The notes below the pieces were generated by a model, which was not told where the DNA came from, did no database searches, and saw nothing but the letters and a program-made list of their open reading frames with translations. Position numbers and translations under genes: made by a program. Positions 8,488 to 20,862 of a stretch of DNA of 34,023 nt are shown here, one piece after another. The DNA is from Chloroflexota bacterium (GTDB lineage: Bacteria > Chloroflexota > Dehalococcoidia > Lucifugimonadales > Australimonadaceae): assembly GCA_022561985.1 (NCBI GenBank), contig JADFQE010000014.1:1-34023 (forward strand), in the 5' to 3' direction. Each line of letters starts with the position of its first letter. The stretch's first letter is position 1.

Positions 8488-9360
8488 ATGGCGAACTGGG
8501 GAATGAACGTCGTCAAGCAGTACGAGCGGATGGTCGTCTTCAGGTGGGGGAAGTACACGGAGACCCGGATGCCCGGCGTGCGGTGGCTCTGGCCCATCGT
8601 CAACAACGGCTCGAAGACCGTGGACCTGCGCGAGGTGCCGGTGATCATCCCGCGCCAGACCAGCATCACGCGCGACAACGCGCCCATCGACATCGACTTC
8701 TTCGTGTACATGCAGATCATGGCGGACCGTCCCCAGGACACCATCCTGAACATCGACAACTTCGGCCTGGCGGCACAGGCGCTCGCCATGACCAGCCTGC
8801 GCGCGATCGTCGGCGAGATGAACCTGGACGAGGTGCTGTCCAAGCGCGACCGGATCAACTCGCAGCTCCAGCTCAAGCTGGACGAGGTGACGGCGAACTG
8901 GGGCGTGAAGGTCACCCGCGTCGAGATCAAGGAGGTCGAGCCCCCGCGCGACGTGCAGGAGGCCATGAACCGCCAGCTCTCGGCGGAGCGCAACCGGCGG
9001 GCCGCCGTCACCGAGGCGGAGGGCCAGCGCGACGCGCAGATCAACATAGCCGAGGGCGACAAGCAGGCCTCCGTCCTGCGCGCAGCGGGCAACAGGGAGG
9101 CCACGATCCTGGAGGCCGAGGGCCATCGGCAGGCCGAGATCCTGCGGGCGGAGGGCTTCAGCCTGGGCATGGAGCGCATCAACCAGGCCGCGATGGTGGC
9201 GGACCCGCGCACCATGAGCCTCCAGTACTTCGATACGCTCAAGGAGATCGGGGCCGGCGAGTCGACGAAGTTCATCTTCCCGATGGAGTTCACGTCGATG
9301 CTCCAGTCCTTCATCCAACAGATGCGTGGCGGTGGGAGCGACGAGCAGACGGGCAGCTAG
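8488..9360 (+). CDS. SPFH/band 7 (slipin/stomatin-like) protein
   Basis: VVKQYERMVVFRWGKYTETRMPGVRWLWPIVNNGSKTVDLREVPVIIPRQTSITRDNAPIDIDFFVYMQI. ATG at 8488 after AAGGAGGG. Confidence 0.92.
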   Translation: MANWGMNVVKQYERMVVFRWGKYTETRMPGVRWLWPIVNNGSKTVDLREVPVIIPRQTSITRDNAPIDIDFFVYMQIMADRPQDTILNIDNFGLAAQALAMTSLRAIVGEMNLDEVLSKRDRINSQLQLKLDEVTANWGVKVTRVEIKEVEPPRDVQEAMNRQLSAERNRRAAVTEAEGQRDAQINIAEGDKQASVLRAAGNREATILEAEGHRQAEILRAEGFSLGMERINQAAMVADPRTMSLQYFDTLKEIGAGESTKFIFPMEFTSMLQSFIQQMRGGGSDEQTGS

Positions 9361-9376
9361 GCGGCTCTGCCCCCGG

Positions 9377-10105
9377 ATGCCGAGACTGCTCGCCACCCTC
9401 GCGGCCGGCGCCGCCACCCGTGCGGCGGCAGCGATGAGCGCGGCCGCGCTCATCGCCGCCTGCACGGCCGCTGTGCCGCCGCCAACGCCGCCGTCGGCCG
9501 AAGCGCTCCGTGACCGCGCCGTGGCCACGCTCCGTGACCTTTCGAGCGTCCACTTCACCGTCTCGCACGAGGCGGGTGGCACCGACCTTGGCGGTGGCCT
9601 GACGCTGCTCACGGCCGAGGGCGATGCGCTCTTCCCCGACCGCGCCGAGCTGAGCGCGCTCACGGTGGTCGAAAGCGCGGGGATCAACCTGTCGCTGGGC
9701 ATCGTGCAGATCGCGCGAGACACCTACGTGCGCGACCCCGTGAGCCGCATCTGGCGCGAGGCGGAGCCCGGCACGCTGCCCTTCAACTTCGTTGGCATGC
9801 ACGACAGCCTCGCGGACGCGCTCGCGGCGACGACCGGCCTTGCGCTCACCGACGGCGGCGAGCGGGACGGCGTTGCGACGTTCCTGCTGAGCGGGACCGT
9901 CGCGGCGCGCGCCTTCGCCGGCCTCGTTCCGGGTGCGTTGGAGGGGTCCGTGCTGCGGATCGATGCCTGGATCGGCCGGGAGGACGCGCTGCCGCGGAGC
10001 ATCCGTCTGGCGGGCGCGCTCCTGGCGGGCGATCCGCCGGAGATGGTCCGCCTGATGGCGCTCCGCGATTTCAACGCTCCCGTCACCGTCGAGCCGCCCC
10101 TCTAG
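9377..10105 (+). CDS. LppX/LprAFG-type lipoprotein
   Basis: Signal region with ALIAACTAA lipobox-like sequence, then SVHFTVSHEAGG...GLTLLTAEGDALFPDRAELSA...REAEPGTLPFNF typical of the LprG/LppX fold. Confidence 0.72.
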   Translation: MPRLLATLAAGAATRAAAAMSAAALIAACTAAVPPPTPPSAEALRDRAVATLRDLSSVHFTVSHEAGGTDLGGGLTLLTAEGDALFPDRAELSALTVVESAGINLSLGIVQIARDTYVRDPVSRIWREAEPGTLPFNFVGMHDSLADALAATTGLALTDGGERDGVATFLLSGTVAARAFAGLVPGALEGSVLRIDAWIGREDALPRSIRLAGALLAGDPPEMVRLMALRDFNAPVTVEPPL

Positions 10106-10113
10106 GACCCCCC

Positions 10114-11586
10114 ATGCGCATGCAGCGGCTGATCCCCAGCGTCTCCTCACCGGCCGCGGTCCTCGTGACCGTCTGCGCCGGCGTCTTCCTCGCCTCCCTC
10201 GACCAGACCTCCGTGGTCACCGCGCTGCCCGAGATCATGCTGGACCTGGGCATCACCATCGACCGCCTCGACGACCTGGCGTGGGTCGTGACGGCCTACC
10301 TCCTGGGCTTCACCGTCGCCATGCCGCTGCTCGGGCGCGCGGGGGACGTCTACGGCTACCGGCGGCTGTACATCGGGGCCACCCTCGTGTTCGGCGCCGG
10401 GTCCGCGCTCGTGGCGGCGGCGCCGGACCTCGGCTGGCTCATCGCCGCACGCGTCGTGCAGGCGGTCGGTGGCGGCGCGCTGATCCCCGCCGCCATCGCG
10501 CTCGCCAGCGAGCGCTTCCCCGCGGCGCGGCGGCCCATCGTCTTCGGCATCGTGGGCGCGGCGGCAGAGATGGGGGCCGTGCTCGGCCCGCTCTACGGCG
10601 GCACCATCATCCACCTGCTCGGGTGGCGGTGGATCTTCTGGACGAACCTCCCCGTCGTCGTCGTCCTGCTCGCGGCCGTGCTGGCCGTGCCCGTCGTCCG
10701 GCGTGCGGGCGGCCGGCTCGATGTCCGTGGAGGCTTGCTGCTTGCCGCCGGCCTCGCGCTCGTCACCCTCGCCCTCTCGCAGCGCTCGCTGTTCCAGGGG
10801 GTGAGCGTGCTGCCCTACGCGCTCGGCGGCGCCGGGATCGCCGCGTTCGCTGCCCTGGCGTGGGCCGAGCGGCGGGCCATCGAGCCGGTGCTCTCCGGGG
10901 CGCTGTTCCGCTCCCGCCGGTTCGCGGCCGCGATGTCGGCGCAGCTGCTCGTGGGCGGCGCGCTCATCATGGCGCTCGTCACCGTGCCGCTGATGACGGA
11001 TACCGTGCTCGGCGGGAGCCCCCTGGAGGGCGGCTTGAACCTGATGCGGTTCACCGGCGCGATCCCCCTCGGCGCGATCGCCGGAGGGTATGCGGCGCGC
11101 TGGCTCGGACCGCGCACGCCGACGCTCGTGGGACTCGCCTTCGGCGCGGCCGGGCTCCTGCTCATGAGCACGTGGGACGTCTCGATCCGGGACCCGGCGC
11201 TCTCGCTGCACCTGGCGACCGGGGGCTTCGGGTTCGGGCTCGTCATCGCACCGCTCGTCGTCTCCACCATCGACGCGGCGGCGGAGAGATACCGCGGGAC
11301 GGCGGCGGCATGGATCACGGTCTCGCGCATGCTGGGCATGACGCTCGGCCTGGCGGCGCTCTCGGCCTGGGGCATGGGGTACTTCCAGGTGCTGACGGCC
11401 GACGTCGCCTTCCCGCTGGGGGGGAGCGCCGAGGCGTTGGCGGCGTACGAGGCCGGCGTGAGCGGAGCGGCGGTCGATGTCTTCTCGGCGTTCTTCCGGG
11501 CCGGCGCCGCGCTCAGCCTTGCGGCGATGGTGCCCGCGCTCCTGCTGGCGGGCCACCCGAGCCGAGGCGCCCCGGCGAGCCGCTAG
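10114..11586 (+). CDS. MFS transporter, DHA2/EmrB-QacA type
   Basis: FLASLDQTSVVTALPEIMLDLG...WVVTAYLLGFTVAMPLLGRAGDVYGYRRLYI...RVVQAVGGGALIPAAIALASERF; multiple TM segments. Confidence 0.93.
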   Translation: MRMQRLIPSVSSPAAVLVTVCAGVFLASLDQTSVVTALPEIMLDLGITIDRLDDLAWVVTAYLLGFTVAMPLLGRAGDVYGYRRLYIGATLVFGAGSALVAAAPDLGWLIAARVVQAVGGGALIPAAIALASERFPAARRPIVFGIVGAAAEMGAVLGPLYGGTIIHLLGWRWIFWTNLPVVVVLLAAVLAVPVVRRAGGRLDVRGGLLLAAGLALVTLALSQRSLFQGVSVLPYALGGAGIAAFAALAWAERRAIEPVLSGALFRSRRFAAAMSAQLLVGGALIMALVTVPLMTDTVLGGSPLEGGLNLMRFTGAIPLGAIAGGYAARWLGPRTPTLVGLAFGAAGLLLMSTWDVSIRDPALSLHLATGGFGFGLVIAPLVVSTIDAAAERYRGTAAAWITVSRMLGMTLGLAALSAWGMGYFQVLTADVAFPLGGSAEALAAYEAGVSGAAVDVFSAFFRAGAALSLAAMVPALLLAGHPSRGAPASR

Positions 11587-12311
11587 CCGAGGCGCACGAT
11601 GTCGTCGGTTGCGAACAGAGGGCCGAGCGCGATGCTCAGGCCCGGCCGGGCGTAGAGCTCGGGTGGGATGGAGATGTCGGCCAGGTAGAGCTCGCCGACG
11701 TACTCCGCCGCCGCCGCCGCCCGCAAGCCTTCCTTGGGCAGTGCCAGCGTGAGCGTGGCGTCGGCGCGGATAGCCTCGCCGGCGGCTTCGCCGGTCGTCG
11801 CATCGAGCCCCGTCGGCACGTCCAGCGCGAGGGTTGGGGCGCGGTGGCGGTTCGCCGAGCGCACCAGCGCCGCCGTGGTCTCTGAGGGAGCGCCGCGCAG
11901 GCTGTAGCCGATCAGCGCGTCGACGATGAGGTCGGCCTCCGGAAGCGCCTCGGCTTGCGGCGCGACGGCCACGGGCACGCCGGCGGCCTCGAGGATGCCT
12001 CGCTGGTGGCGCGGCACGTCGCCCATCTCTTCGGGTGGCTCCGTCGCGAGCACGCGGACGTCCGCGCCCCAGTTGTGGAGATTGCGTGCGCAGACCAGCC
12101 CGCCTCCGCCGTTCCCCCCGGGGCCCGCGAGCACGAGCACCCGTCTCCCGCGCGCATCCCCGGCCAGGAACCGCTCGCGGGCGAGGCGCGCGAGCGCACG
12201 CCCCGCGTTCTCCATCATCTGGAGGAGCGTGATCCCGAACTCTTCGACGGCGAGCCTGTCGACCTCGCGCATCTGGTCCGCCGTGACGTACGGGACCTGG
12301 GGGCCCGTCAA
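11583..12311 (-). CDS. nnrE: NAD(P)H-hydrate epimerase (YjeF N-terminal domain protein)
   Basis: YVTADQMREVDRLAVEEFGITLLQMMENAGRALA...VLVLAGPGGNGGGGLVCARNLHNWGADVRV...LIVDALIGYSLRGAP...ALDVPTGLDATTG. Convergent with the MFS gene, 4-bp stop overlap. Confidence 0.85.
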   Translation of the reverse strand: MTGPQVPYVTADQMREVDRLAVEEFGITLLQMMENAGRALARLARERFLAGDARGRRVLVLAGPGGNGGGGLVCARNLHNWGADVRVLATEPPEEMGDVPRHQRGILEAAGVPVAVAPQAEALPEADLIVDALIGYSLRGAPSETTAALVRSANRHRAPTLALDVPTGLDATTGEAAGEAIRADATLTLALPKEGLRAAAAAEYVGELYLADISIPPELYARPGLSIALGPLFATDDIVRLG

Positions 12312-12320
12312 CGGGCGGCT

Positions 12321-13783
<1,463 letters not shown>

Positions 13784-13787
<4 letters not shown>

Positions 13788-14548
13788 GGGCCCGCCACCT
13801 CCAGGTGCGCCTCGCGGTTGTGCGCCTCGATCCGCCGCCTCACGGTATCGAGCAGCGCATCGGTGCGGCGGACGACCCACTCCTCCGGAACGGGAAGCTC
13901 GCGTTGGAGGCTGCACTCCGTGAAGGGCGTCGCCACCGCGATGACGCTCATCCCCGCCGCGACGCCGGAGCGGACGCCCATGACCGAGTCCTCGATCACC
14001 AGGCACTCGCCCGGGGGGACGCCGAGCTTCGAGGCTGCCAACAGGTAGATCTCCGGGTCGGGCTTCGGCTTCTGGACGTCCTCGCGGCTCACGATGACGT
14101 CCAGGTGCTTTTCGATGTCGAGAGCCCGGAGCACATGCAGTGCCTCCTTGCGCTGCGACATGGTCGCCAGCCCCGTGCCGCAGAAACTCTCCTTGGCCAC
14201 GCGCAGCAGGCCGACGGTATGCGGCCATTCGTTGTCGCGGACCACCTGCGGGTCCGCCACCATCGCGTCGTAGATCTCGAGGCGCATGCGGGTCAGCACC
14301 GCCTCCGGCTCCGCATCCCCATGCTCCGCCATCAGCGGCCGCAACAGCGGCTCGAGGCCCAACGACTCCATGATGTGGCGCGAGGCGACGTTGCGCTCGG
14401 ACCCGACGATCTCGCGGTAGGCCTCGACGGCGCGCTCGTCGGGCTCGTCGAGGCCTCCGAGGCGCTGCGCCGCGATCGCGTACGACCGGGCCTTGAGCCG
14501 CTCGGACTGCACCAGCGTGCCGTCGAGATCGAACAGGATCGCCTTCAC
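13784..14548 (-). CDS. HAD superfamily hydrolase (beta-phosphoglucomutase-like phosphatase)
   Basis: MKAILFDLDGTLVQSERLKARSYAIAAQ...LATMSQRKEALHVL...DVIVSREDVQKPKPDPEIYLLAASKLGVPPGECLVIEDSVMGVRSGVAAGM. Confidence 0.92.
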
Positions 14549-14562
14549 GCTCGCTCCTCTAT

Positions 14563-16215
14563 TCAGCCCGTGGACAATTCAGCCAGCAGCCGCAGGATAC
14601 CGGCTTCCGCGTCCGGCGAGACGTCGATGCGGGCCACGCGCCGGCCCGCCGCCACCAGCGCTTCGAAGTCGCCCTGGGCCTGCGCCGCAACGAGCGTTCG
14701 GAAGCCGAAGTCGCTGCCGGGGATCGCGACGTCGCTCCCATCGGCGTCCCCACCCTCATAGGTGAGCTGCAGGAACAGCCCGGTGTCCGGGCCGCCCTTG
14801 TGCAGCTGGCCGGTGGAGTGGAGGAAGCGCGGGCCGTAGCCGAAGGTGGTGGCGATCTTGTGGCGCTCCATCACGCGCTTGCGCAGCGCCGCGGCCGCGG
14901 CGTCGACGCCCGTGCTCTGAGGGACGTACGCCATCACCGCGAGGTAGTCGCCGGGCTTGGCACCCGCCAGCAGCTCTTTCGCCGAGCCGGCGGGCGGGGC
15001 ATCCGGCGGGGCCTTTGCGCTGCCGAAGGTTTCCAGCACGCGGCCGGTCGCGTCCTTCGCCGCCTGCACGTTCGGCTGGTCGAAGGGCTGGACGCCTAGG
15101 ATCGCGCCCGCGACCGCTGTCGCGAACTCCCAGCGGAAGAACTCGGCCGCGATGTCGTAGGCGTCGCTGAGCACGAGCTGCACCAGCGGGTGCCCGGCCC
15201 CGGCGAGCCGCTCGGTCGCGACGTCGAGCGAGGCGTTGTCGTCCCCCGGGACGCGCAGGTAGACGAAGACGCGGTCGTCGCCGTAGTCGCCCGGGCTCCC
15301 GACCGGCTCGCCGGCGACCGGGACGATGCCGGTGCCGTCCTTCCCGGTGCTCTCGGCGATGAGCTGCTCGATCCAAAGCCCGATGCTTAGCACCGAGGGC
15401 GAGGCGACGATGGTGAGCTTGTCTCGACCCTTGAGCGCCAGCGCGCCGAGCATCGCGCCGAGCCATGCGCCGGGGTTGGAGGGCACATCAAGCGCAGCGT
15501 CGCACCGGGCCGCCATGTCGTTCGCCCGCTCCAGCAGCCGGGCGATGTCGACGCCGATCGCCGCCGCCGGGACGAGGCCGAAGTGCGTGAGCACCGAGTA
15601 GCGCCCGCCGATGTCCGACCGGCTCTCGAACAGCCGCCGGAAGCCGTCCGTTGCGGCAAGGCTCGCCAGGGGGGTTCCGGCGTCGGTCACGGCGACGAAG
15701 TGGTCGCCGGCGCCCTCGCCGACCGCGTCGGCGACCACGCCCCTGAAGTGCTTGTAGAGCACGTTGGGCTCGATGGTGGTGCCTGATTTCGACGACACGA
15801 TGAACAGCGTCCGGGCCGGGTCGATGGCCTGCGTCACGCTCCGCACCCGCGCGGGGACCGTCGAGTCGAGCACCGTCAGCTCCGGGAAGCCGCCGGCGCT
15901 GCCGATCGATGCGCGGATGACCTCCGGCCCGAGGCTGCTGCCGCCCATGCCGAGCAGCACGACGTCTTGGAACCCACCGTCCCGGACGTTGCCCCCGAAG
16001 GTCCGCAGCGTGTCGAGCTCGCGCTTCATGTCGCCGTCGGTGTGCAGCCATCCCAGCCGGTTCTCGATCTCGGCCGGGTCGTCCCGCCAGACGGTGTGGT
16101 CGCCCGACCAGATGCGCTGGACCACCGCCTCCTTCTCGAGGCGCGTGAGCGCGTCCGTCACGTCCGTGGCATACGACCCCAGGGAGATCGTGGGACGCTC
16201 GGCGCTCCCGGTCAC
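14563..16215 (-). CDS. glucose-6-phosphate isomerase, of the type found as C-terminal module in transaldolase/Pgi fusions
   Basis: [21 protein letters not shown]...[24 protein letters not shown]...[17 protein letters not shown]...[21 protein letters not shown]...[24 protein letters not shown]. Confidence 0.92.
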   Translation of the reverse strand: MTGSAERPTISLGSYATDVTDALTRLEKEAVVQRIWSGDHTVWRDDPAEIENRLGWLHTDGDMKRELDTLRTFGGNVRDGGFQDVVLLGMGGSSLGPEVIRASIGSAGGFPELTVLDSTVPARVRSVTQAIDPARTLFIVSSKSGTTIEPNVLYKHFRGVVADAVGEGAGDHFVAVTDAGTPLASLAATDGFRRLFESRSDIGGRYSVLTHFGLVPAAAIGVDIARLLERANDMAARCDAALDVPSNPGAWLGAMLGALALKGRDKLTIVASPSVLSIGLWIEQLIAESTGKDGTGIVPVAGEPVGSPGDYGDDRVFVYLRVPGDDNASLDVATERLAGAGHPLVQLVLSDAYDIAAEFFRWEFATAVAGAILGVQPFDQPNVQAAKDATGRVLETFGSAKAPPDAPPAGSAKELLAGAKPGDYLAVMAYVPQSTGVDAAAAALRKRVMERHKIATTFGYGPRFLHSTGQLHKGGPDTGLFLQLTYEGGDADGSDVAIPGSDFGFRTLVAAQAQGDFEALVAAGRRVARIDVSPDAEAGILRLLAELSTG

Positions 16216-18245
16216 AGCGCGGCCTGCTTCACCAGGGCCTCGGCCTCATCCGCGACGTGCTCGGGCGTGAGGCCGAGCTCTTGGTAGATGCGCTTGTACG
16301 AAGCCGAGGCGCCGAAGCGATCGACGCCCACGGATGCACCGTCGAGCCCGACGTAGCGCTCCCAGCCGAGGGTCCCCGCGGCCTCGACGGACACGCGCGC
16401 CCTCACGCCGCGTGGGAGCACGCTCTCCCGGTAGCTGGCCGGCTGCGCGTCGAAGATCTCCCACGATGGCAGTGAGACGACGCGGGCGGCGACGCCGCGG
16501 TCATCGAGCAGCTTCGCGGCATCGAGCGCGATCTGCACCTCGGAGCCCGTCGCGATGAGGATGGCCTGTGGGTCGCCTGGCGCCTCCCGGAGCACGTAGC
16601 CACCGCGCTGGAGGCCGGCGGCGCTCGCGTAGGCCGTGCGGTCCAGCACCGGCATTCCCTGACGCGTGAGCACGAGCGCGGTCGGCCCGTCGCGCCGCTC
16701 AAGCGCAGCCTTCCACGCCTCCGCCGTCTCCGTCGCGTCGGCCGGCCGTATGACGACGAGGTTCGGGACGGCGCGCAGCCCGATGAGCTGCTCGATGGGC
16801 TGGTGCGTCGGGCCGTCCTCGCCGAGGGCGACCGAGTCGTGGGTGAAGACGAAGATCGCGCGCTGGCCCATCAACGCCGCGAGGCGCATGGGCGGGCGCA
16901 TGTAGTCGGAGAAGATGAAGAAGGTCGCGGTGTAGGGGATGACGCCCCCGTGCAGCGCCATCCCGACGGCGATGCTGCCCATCGCGTGCTCGCGGACGCC
17001 GAAGTGCATGTTGTGGTCGACGGTTGCATCGAGCCCCACGTCCGCGTGACTCTTCAGCAGCGTCTTGGTGGACGGCGCAAGGTCGGCGGACCCTCCCGTG
17101 AGCGCATGGACGCGCTCGGCGATCGCGTTCATCGCCCGGTTCCCGGCGTCGCGCGTGGAGAGCGCGGTGTCGCCGTCGAAGAGGCCATCGAGCCCGTCCG
17201 CCCAGCCCTCGGCCAGATCGCCGCTCAGGTCGGCCTCGAGTTGCGCGGCCTCGGCGGGGTAGGCGGCGCGGTAAGCTTCGAGGCGCGCTTCCCAGTCGCG
17301 CTGCGCGTCCGCGCCCCGGCCCAACGCCCCCCGCATGTGATCGAGCGCGTCTGGGGGGATGACGAAGGGCTCGTTCTCCCAGCCCAGCCGCTCGCGGGTC
17401 AGGCGCACCTCGTCCTCGCCCAGGGGCTCGCCGTGCACCCCGCCGGTGTTCGCCTTGTTCGGGCTGCCGTAGCCGATCACGCTATGCACCACGACCAGGC
17501 TCGGCCGGCCCGTCTCGGCGCGCGCCTCGGCGATCGCGGCCTCGATCCCGTCGAGGTCGTTGCCGTCGACAGGCCCGGCGACGTGCCAGCCATAGGCGCG
17601 GAAGCGCGCGGGGACGTCCTCGGTGAAGGCGATGTCGGTGTCGCCCTCGATGGAGATGCCGTTGTCGTCGTAGAGGTAGACGATCTTGCCGAGGCCCAGG
17701 GTGCCCGCGAGCGACGCCGCCTCGGACGACACGCCCTCCATGAGGTCGCCGTCCGACACGATGGCGTAGACGCGGTGGTCGATGATCCGGTGGTCCGGCC
17801 GGTTGTAGTGCTCGCCCAGCCAGCGCTCGGCCACCGCCATCCCGATGCCGCTCGCGAAGCCCTGGCCCAGCGGGCCCGTGGTCATCTCAGCGCCGGGGGT
17901 GTGACCGTATTCGGGGTGTCCGGGCGTCTGAGAGCCCCACTGCCGGAACTGGCGGATCTCCTCCAGCGAGAGTGGGTAGCCGCTCAGGTGCAGCAGGGCG
18001 TAGAGCAGCATCGACGCGTGTCCGGCCGACAGCACGAAGCGGTCGCGGTCGGGCCAGCGGGAGTCGGCCGGGTTGTGCTTGAGGAAGCGGTCCCAGAGGA
18101 TATACGCCATCGGCGCGGCACCCATGGGCGCGCCCGGATGCCCGCTGCCGGCCTTCTGGACGGCGTCGACGGCCAGGAAGCGGATGGTGTTGATGCTGAG
18201 CTCGTCGAGCTTTGCGGTCGTTCGCGATGCTGTCACCGAAGGCAT
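16212..18245 (-). CDS. tkt: transketolase
   Basis: [34 protein letters not shown]...[20 protein letters not shown]...[42 protein letters not shown]...[23 protein letters not shown] at 18245 preferred over 18299. Confidence 0.97.
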   Translation of the reverse strand: MPSVTASRTTAKLDELSINTIRFLAVDAVQKAGSGHPGAPMGAAPMAYILWDRFLKHNPADSRWPDRDRFVLSAGHASMLLYALLHLSGYPLSLEEIRQFRQWGSQTPGHPEYGHTPGAEMTTGPLGQGFASGIGMAVAERWLGEHYNRPDHRIIDHRVYAIVSDGDLMEGVSSEAASLAGTLGLGKIVYLYDDNGISIEGDTDIAFTEDVPARFRAYGWHVAGPVDGNDLDGIEAAIAEARAETGRPSLVVVHSVIGYGSPNKANTGGVHGEPLGEDEVRLTRERLGWENEPFVIPPDALDHMRGALGRGADAQRDWEARLEAYRAAYPAEAAQLEADLSGDLAEGWADGLDGLFDGDTALSTRDAGNRAMNAIAERVHALTGGSADLAPSTKTLLKSHADVGLDATVDHNMHFGVREHAMGSIAVGMALHGGVIPYTATFFIFSDYMRPPMRLAALMGQRAIFVFTHDSVALGEDGPTHQPIEQLIGLRAVPNLVVIRPADATETAEAWKAALERRDGPTALVLTRQGMPVLDRTAYASAAGLQRGGYVLREAPGDPQAILIATGSEVQIALDAAKLLDDRGVAARVVSLPSWEIFDAQPASYRESVLPRGVRARVSVEAAGTLGWERYVGLDGASVGVDRFGASASYKRIYQELGLTPEHVADEAEALVKQAAL

Positions 18246-18359
18246 CTCCACAAGGGCCGGGTTCGAGCCCCCCGATTCTAGCAGGGCACAGCCCTGCACT
18301 CACATGGGGGAAGGCCGCCGGTGTGCGACGGGCGCTGCCGTGCAAGACGTGCCCGCCCA

Positions 18360-18390
18360 CCGTCATCCTGAGCGGAGCGAAGGATCTCTC
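18360..18390. repeat. dispersed short repeat of the GTCATCCTGAGCGGAGCGAAGGATCT type
   Basis: CCGTCATCCTGAGCGGAGCGAAGGATCTCTC. The minus-strand conceptual translation gives RSFAPLRMT, seen in many spurious ORFs across bacterial genomes. Confidence 0.6.
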
Positions 18391-18486
18391 ACCCCACCCG
18401 CGACTTAGATGCCGCCACGACCAGGGACGGCGCAGGCACTCTTTCTTTGGCATACTCAAGAGGCGCTCACGAGAAGGGAGACCCAC

Positions 18487-19596
18487 ATGCTGTTCATCGA
18501 CAACGAGACCGCCCAGCGCGTGCTGACCATCGCCGATGCCATCGACGTGCAGGAGACGGCCTTCCGCGGCCTGGCCGACGGCGGCTCGATCCACCGGCCG
18601 CGCGTCGACATGTACGTGCCCACCGGGCGCGAGCACGACTACTATCGCTGGGGGACGATGGAGGGCGCCAGCCGCGACCTCGGCGTCTTCGCCATCCGCA
18701 TGAAGTCCGACATCATCGAGTGGCCCGAGGACGCGGATGGCAACTGGACCGAGGAGAAGTACTGCGTCCAGCCCGGCACCTACTGCGGGCTGGTGTTCCT
18801 CTTCAGCACCCGCAACGGCGAGCCGCTGGCGATCATCAACGACGGCCACATCCAGCACATGCGCGTGGGCGCCGGCGCCGGCCTCGGCGTCCGGTACCTC
18901 GCCCGTGAGGACGCTCACGTGGTCGGCATGATCGGCTCCGGCGGCATGGCCCGCACGTACCTCCAGGCCTTCTGCAACGAGCGCCGGATCGACAAGGTCC
19001 GCGTCTACAGCCCCACGAAGGAGCACCGCGAGTCCTACGCCGCCGAGATGAGCGACCTGCTCGACATCGACGTGACGCCGGCCGACGACGCGGAGAGCGC
19101 GGTGCGCGGCGCGGACATCGTCGCGACCTGCACCGACTCGATGCGGCCCGTGCTGAAAGGCGCCTGGCTGGAGCCCGGCATGCACGTCACCAACGTCGGC
19201 GGCTTCGAGCTCGACGCCGAGGTCGGCGAGCGGGCCACCGTGGCGATCCGCCAGGGCGTCAGCGGCCTGCCGATCGCCGAGGGCACCGAGCGCGTGGAGC
19301 GCGGGCGCGGCCACAGCCCGGTGGCCTACATCGCGGGCACCGAGGAGGAGATGAAGCGCATCCCGCCCGCGGCCGAGCGCTTCGCCGGCGACCGCCGCCA
19401 CGCGACGTTCGCCGAGCTCGCCAGCGGCGCTGCAGCCGGCCGCACGAGCGCCGACGACATCACGCTCTATCTGAACACGGGCAACCAGGGGTTGCAGTTC
19501 GCAGCGGTTGGCTCGGTCGTCTACGAGAAGGCGAAGGCCGCCGGCCTCGGCCGCGAGCTACCGACGGAGTGGTTCCTGCAGGACATCCGGGATTAG
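18487..19596 (+). CDS. ornithine cyclodeaminase / mu-crystallin family protein
   Basis: NGEPLAIINDGHIQHMRVGAGAGLGVRYLAREDAHVVGMIGSGGMARTYLQAFCNERRIDKVRVYSPTKEH...ADIVATCTDSMRPVLKGAWLEPGMHVTNVGG. ATG at 18487 after AAGGGAG. Confidence 0.92.
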   Translation: MLFIDNETAQRVLTIADAIDVQETAFRGLADGGSIHRPRVDMYVPTGREHDYYRWGTMEGASRDLGVFAIRMKSDIIEWPEDADGNWTEEKYCVQPGTYCGLVFLFSTRNGEPLAIINDGHIQHMRVGAGAGLGVRYLAREDAHVVGMIGSGGMARTYLQAFCNERRIDKVRVYSPTKEHRESYAAEMSDLLDIDVTPADDAESAVRGADIVATCTDSMRPVLKGAWLEPGMHVTNVGGFELDAEVGERATVAIRQGVSGLPIAEGTERVERGRGHSPVAYIAGTEEEMKRIPPAAERFAGDRRHATFAELASGAAAGRTSADDITLYLNTGNQGLQFAAVGSVVYEKAKAAGLGRELPTEWFLQDIRD

Positions 19597-19614
19597 CGAG
19601 GGGTTCGCCCTCGG

Positions 19615-20745
19615 CTACGCCCCTGCGTAGTCCCACTCCCACTTGGGGTCCTTGTAGGCCATGCCGGGCATGTCGCTCTTGAGGCCGCGCTTGGCGAGCT
19701 CCTCCTCGAAGTGCTTGCGCACGTCGGGGTCCTCCGAGGGGTATTCGATCTGGTCGCGGTTGACGTCTTCGATGAGCTCGCCCGTGCCCGTGAACTGCGG
19801 CAGCGGGTGGAACGCCAGGTAGCGCGCGGGGTCGCCGCCCAGGTTGAAGTGCTGGTGGAACCAGCGGTTGGGGGGCACGAAGATGCTGCCCTCGTGCCAG
19901 GGCACCAGCACCTTGTCCTTGCCCTCCGGCCACATCACGGAGTAGCCCTCGCCGAAGGGGATCACGATGACGAAGGCCGGGCCGTGGCGGTGGCCCTTCT
20001 TGTACGTCTTGGACGGGAACACCGACATGTGGGCCGTGAGCTCGGAGCCGGGGAACTGCACGAACACCGTCGTCCCGCCGGCGCCGCGCCCCCGGAAGGG
20101 CACCAGCTTGTCCCACGCCCGCATGTCGGGGAAGAAGTTGCCGTACCAGTAGTTCCGCACGCGCCCGGTGAGGCGTGGGTCCTGCTCCACCACCTTCGCC
20201 TCGGCGTAGAAGCCGTCGTCGCCGCCGTCGCCCACCACGTCCGCGGCCGTCACATGCTCGCTGTCGAAGAAGAATGACGGGTCCTGGACCGTCGACATGG
20301 AGACGGGCAGGTTGTTGTAGTGGAGCAGCCGCACGGGCGCGTCGCCGGCCATGCTCGCGTACTCCACCCAGTGGTTGCCGGGGATGCGGAACAGGGCGTG
20401 CGCCTGCCACTCGAAGCTGCGCTTGGCGCCGCCGTCCGCCCAGACCGTCGCCACGCCGCGGCCCTGGAGGACGTAGACGATCTCTTCGAGCGCGAACTTG
20501 TAGGGCTTGATGGACCCGCCCGGTGGGATCTCGGAGATGCGGGCCTCGGTGACGCCCGCCTGGCCCGCGAGCTGCAGGAACGCAGCGGGGTGGCCGCGCT
20601 CCTCCCAGAAGCCGAGCTCGAGGGTGCGGCCGTCCTCGATGAAGTAGTCGCGGTAGATCGGGATGCCCTGGGACTCCATCCAGCGGTCGTAGAAGGCCGG
20701 CTTGCGGATGTAAGCGGGCGCATCTTGCTGCGGGCCCTGCGTCAT
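19615..20745 (-). CDS. cupin domain-containing protein (bicupin-like)
   Basis: ARISEIPPGGSIKPYKFALEEIVYVLQGRGVATVWADGG...WQAHALFRIPGNHWVEY, and a second barrel TYKKGHRHGPAFVIVIPFGEGYSVMWPEG...WHEGSIFVPPNRWFHQHFN. Confidence 0.85.
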   Translation of the reverse strand: MTQGPQQDAPAYIRKPAFYDRWMESQGIPIYRDYFIEDGRTLELGFWEERGHPAAFLQLAGQAGVTEARISEIPPGGSIKPYKFALEEIVYVLQGRGVATVWADGGAKRSFEWQAHALFRIPGNHWVEYASMAGDAPVRLLHYNNLPVSMSTVQDPSFFFDSEHVTAADVVGDGGDDGFYAEAKVVEQDPRLTGRVRNYWYGNFFPDMRAWDKLVPFRGRGAGGTTVFVQFPGSELTAHMSVFPSKTYKKGHRHGPAFVIVIPFGEGYSVMWPEGKDKVLVPWHEGSIFVPPNRWFHQHFNLGGDPARYLAFHPLPQFTGTGELIEDVNRDQIEYPSEDPDVRKHFEEELAKRGLKSDMPGMAYKDPKWEWDYAGA

Positions 20746-20862
20746 GGCGGACGCCTCCTGCGGTGTGTTACCGGGACTGTATCACCAGCGATAGCAGTGT
20801 GGGGGGCGGGTCAGCGCCCGCACTGGACACGGACGCACCGTCGACGTGGACGGCGCTACCTC

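Noticed and set aside
6899-9723. 521-aa and 709-aa minus-strand ORFs opposite nfeD/slipin
   Set aside because: Shadows of the NfeD and slipin genes; no recognisable motifs.
10147-11556. 469-aa minus-strand ORF opposite the MFS gene
   Set aside because: GC-driven shadow ORF; the plus-strand MFS protein is unambiguous.
16803-18281. 492-aa plus-strand ORF opposite tkt
   Set aside because: Shadow of transketolase.
18259-18285. GGGTTCGAGCCCCCC resembling a tRNA T-arm
   Set aside because: Upstream sequence does not form acceptor, D or anticodon arms; it is the tkt start region.
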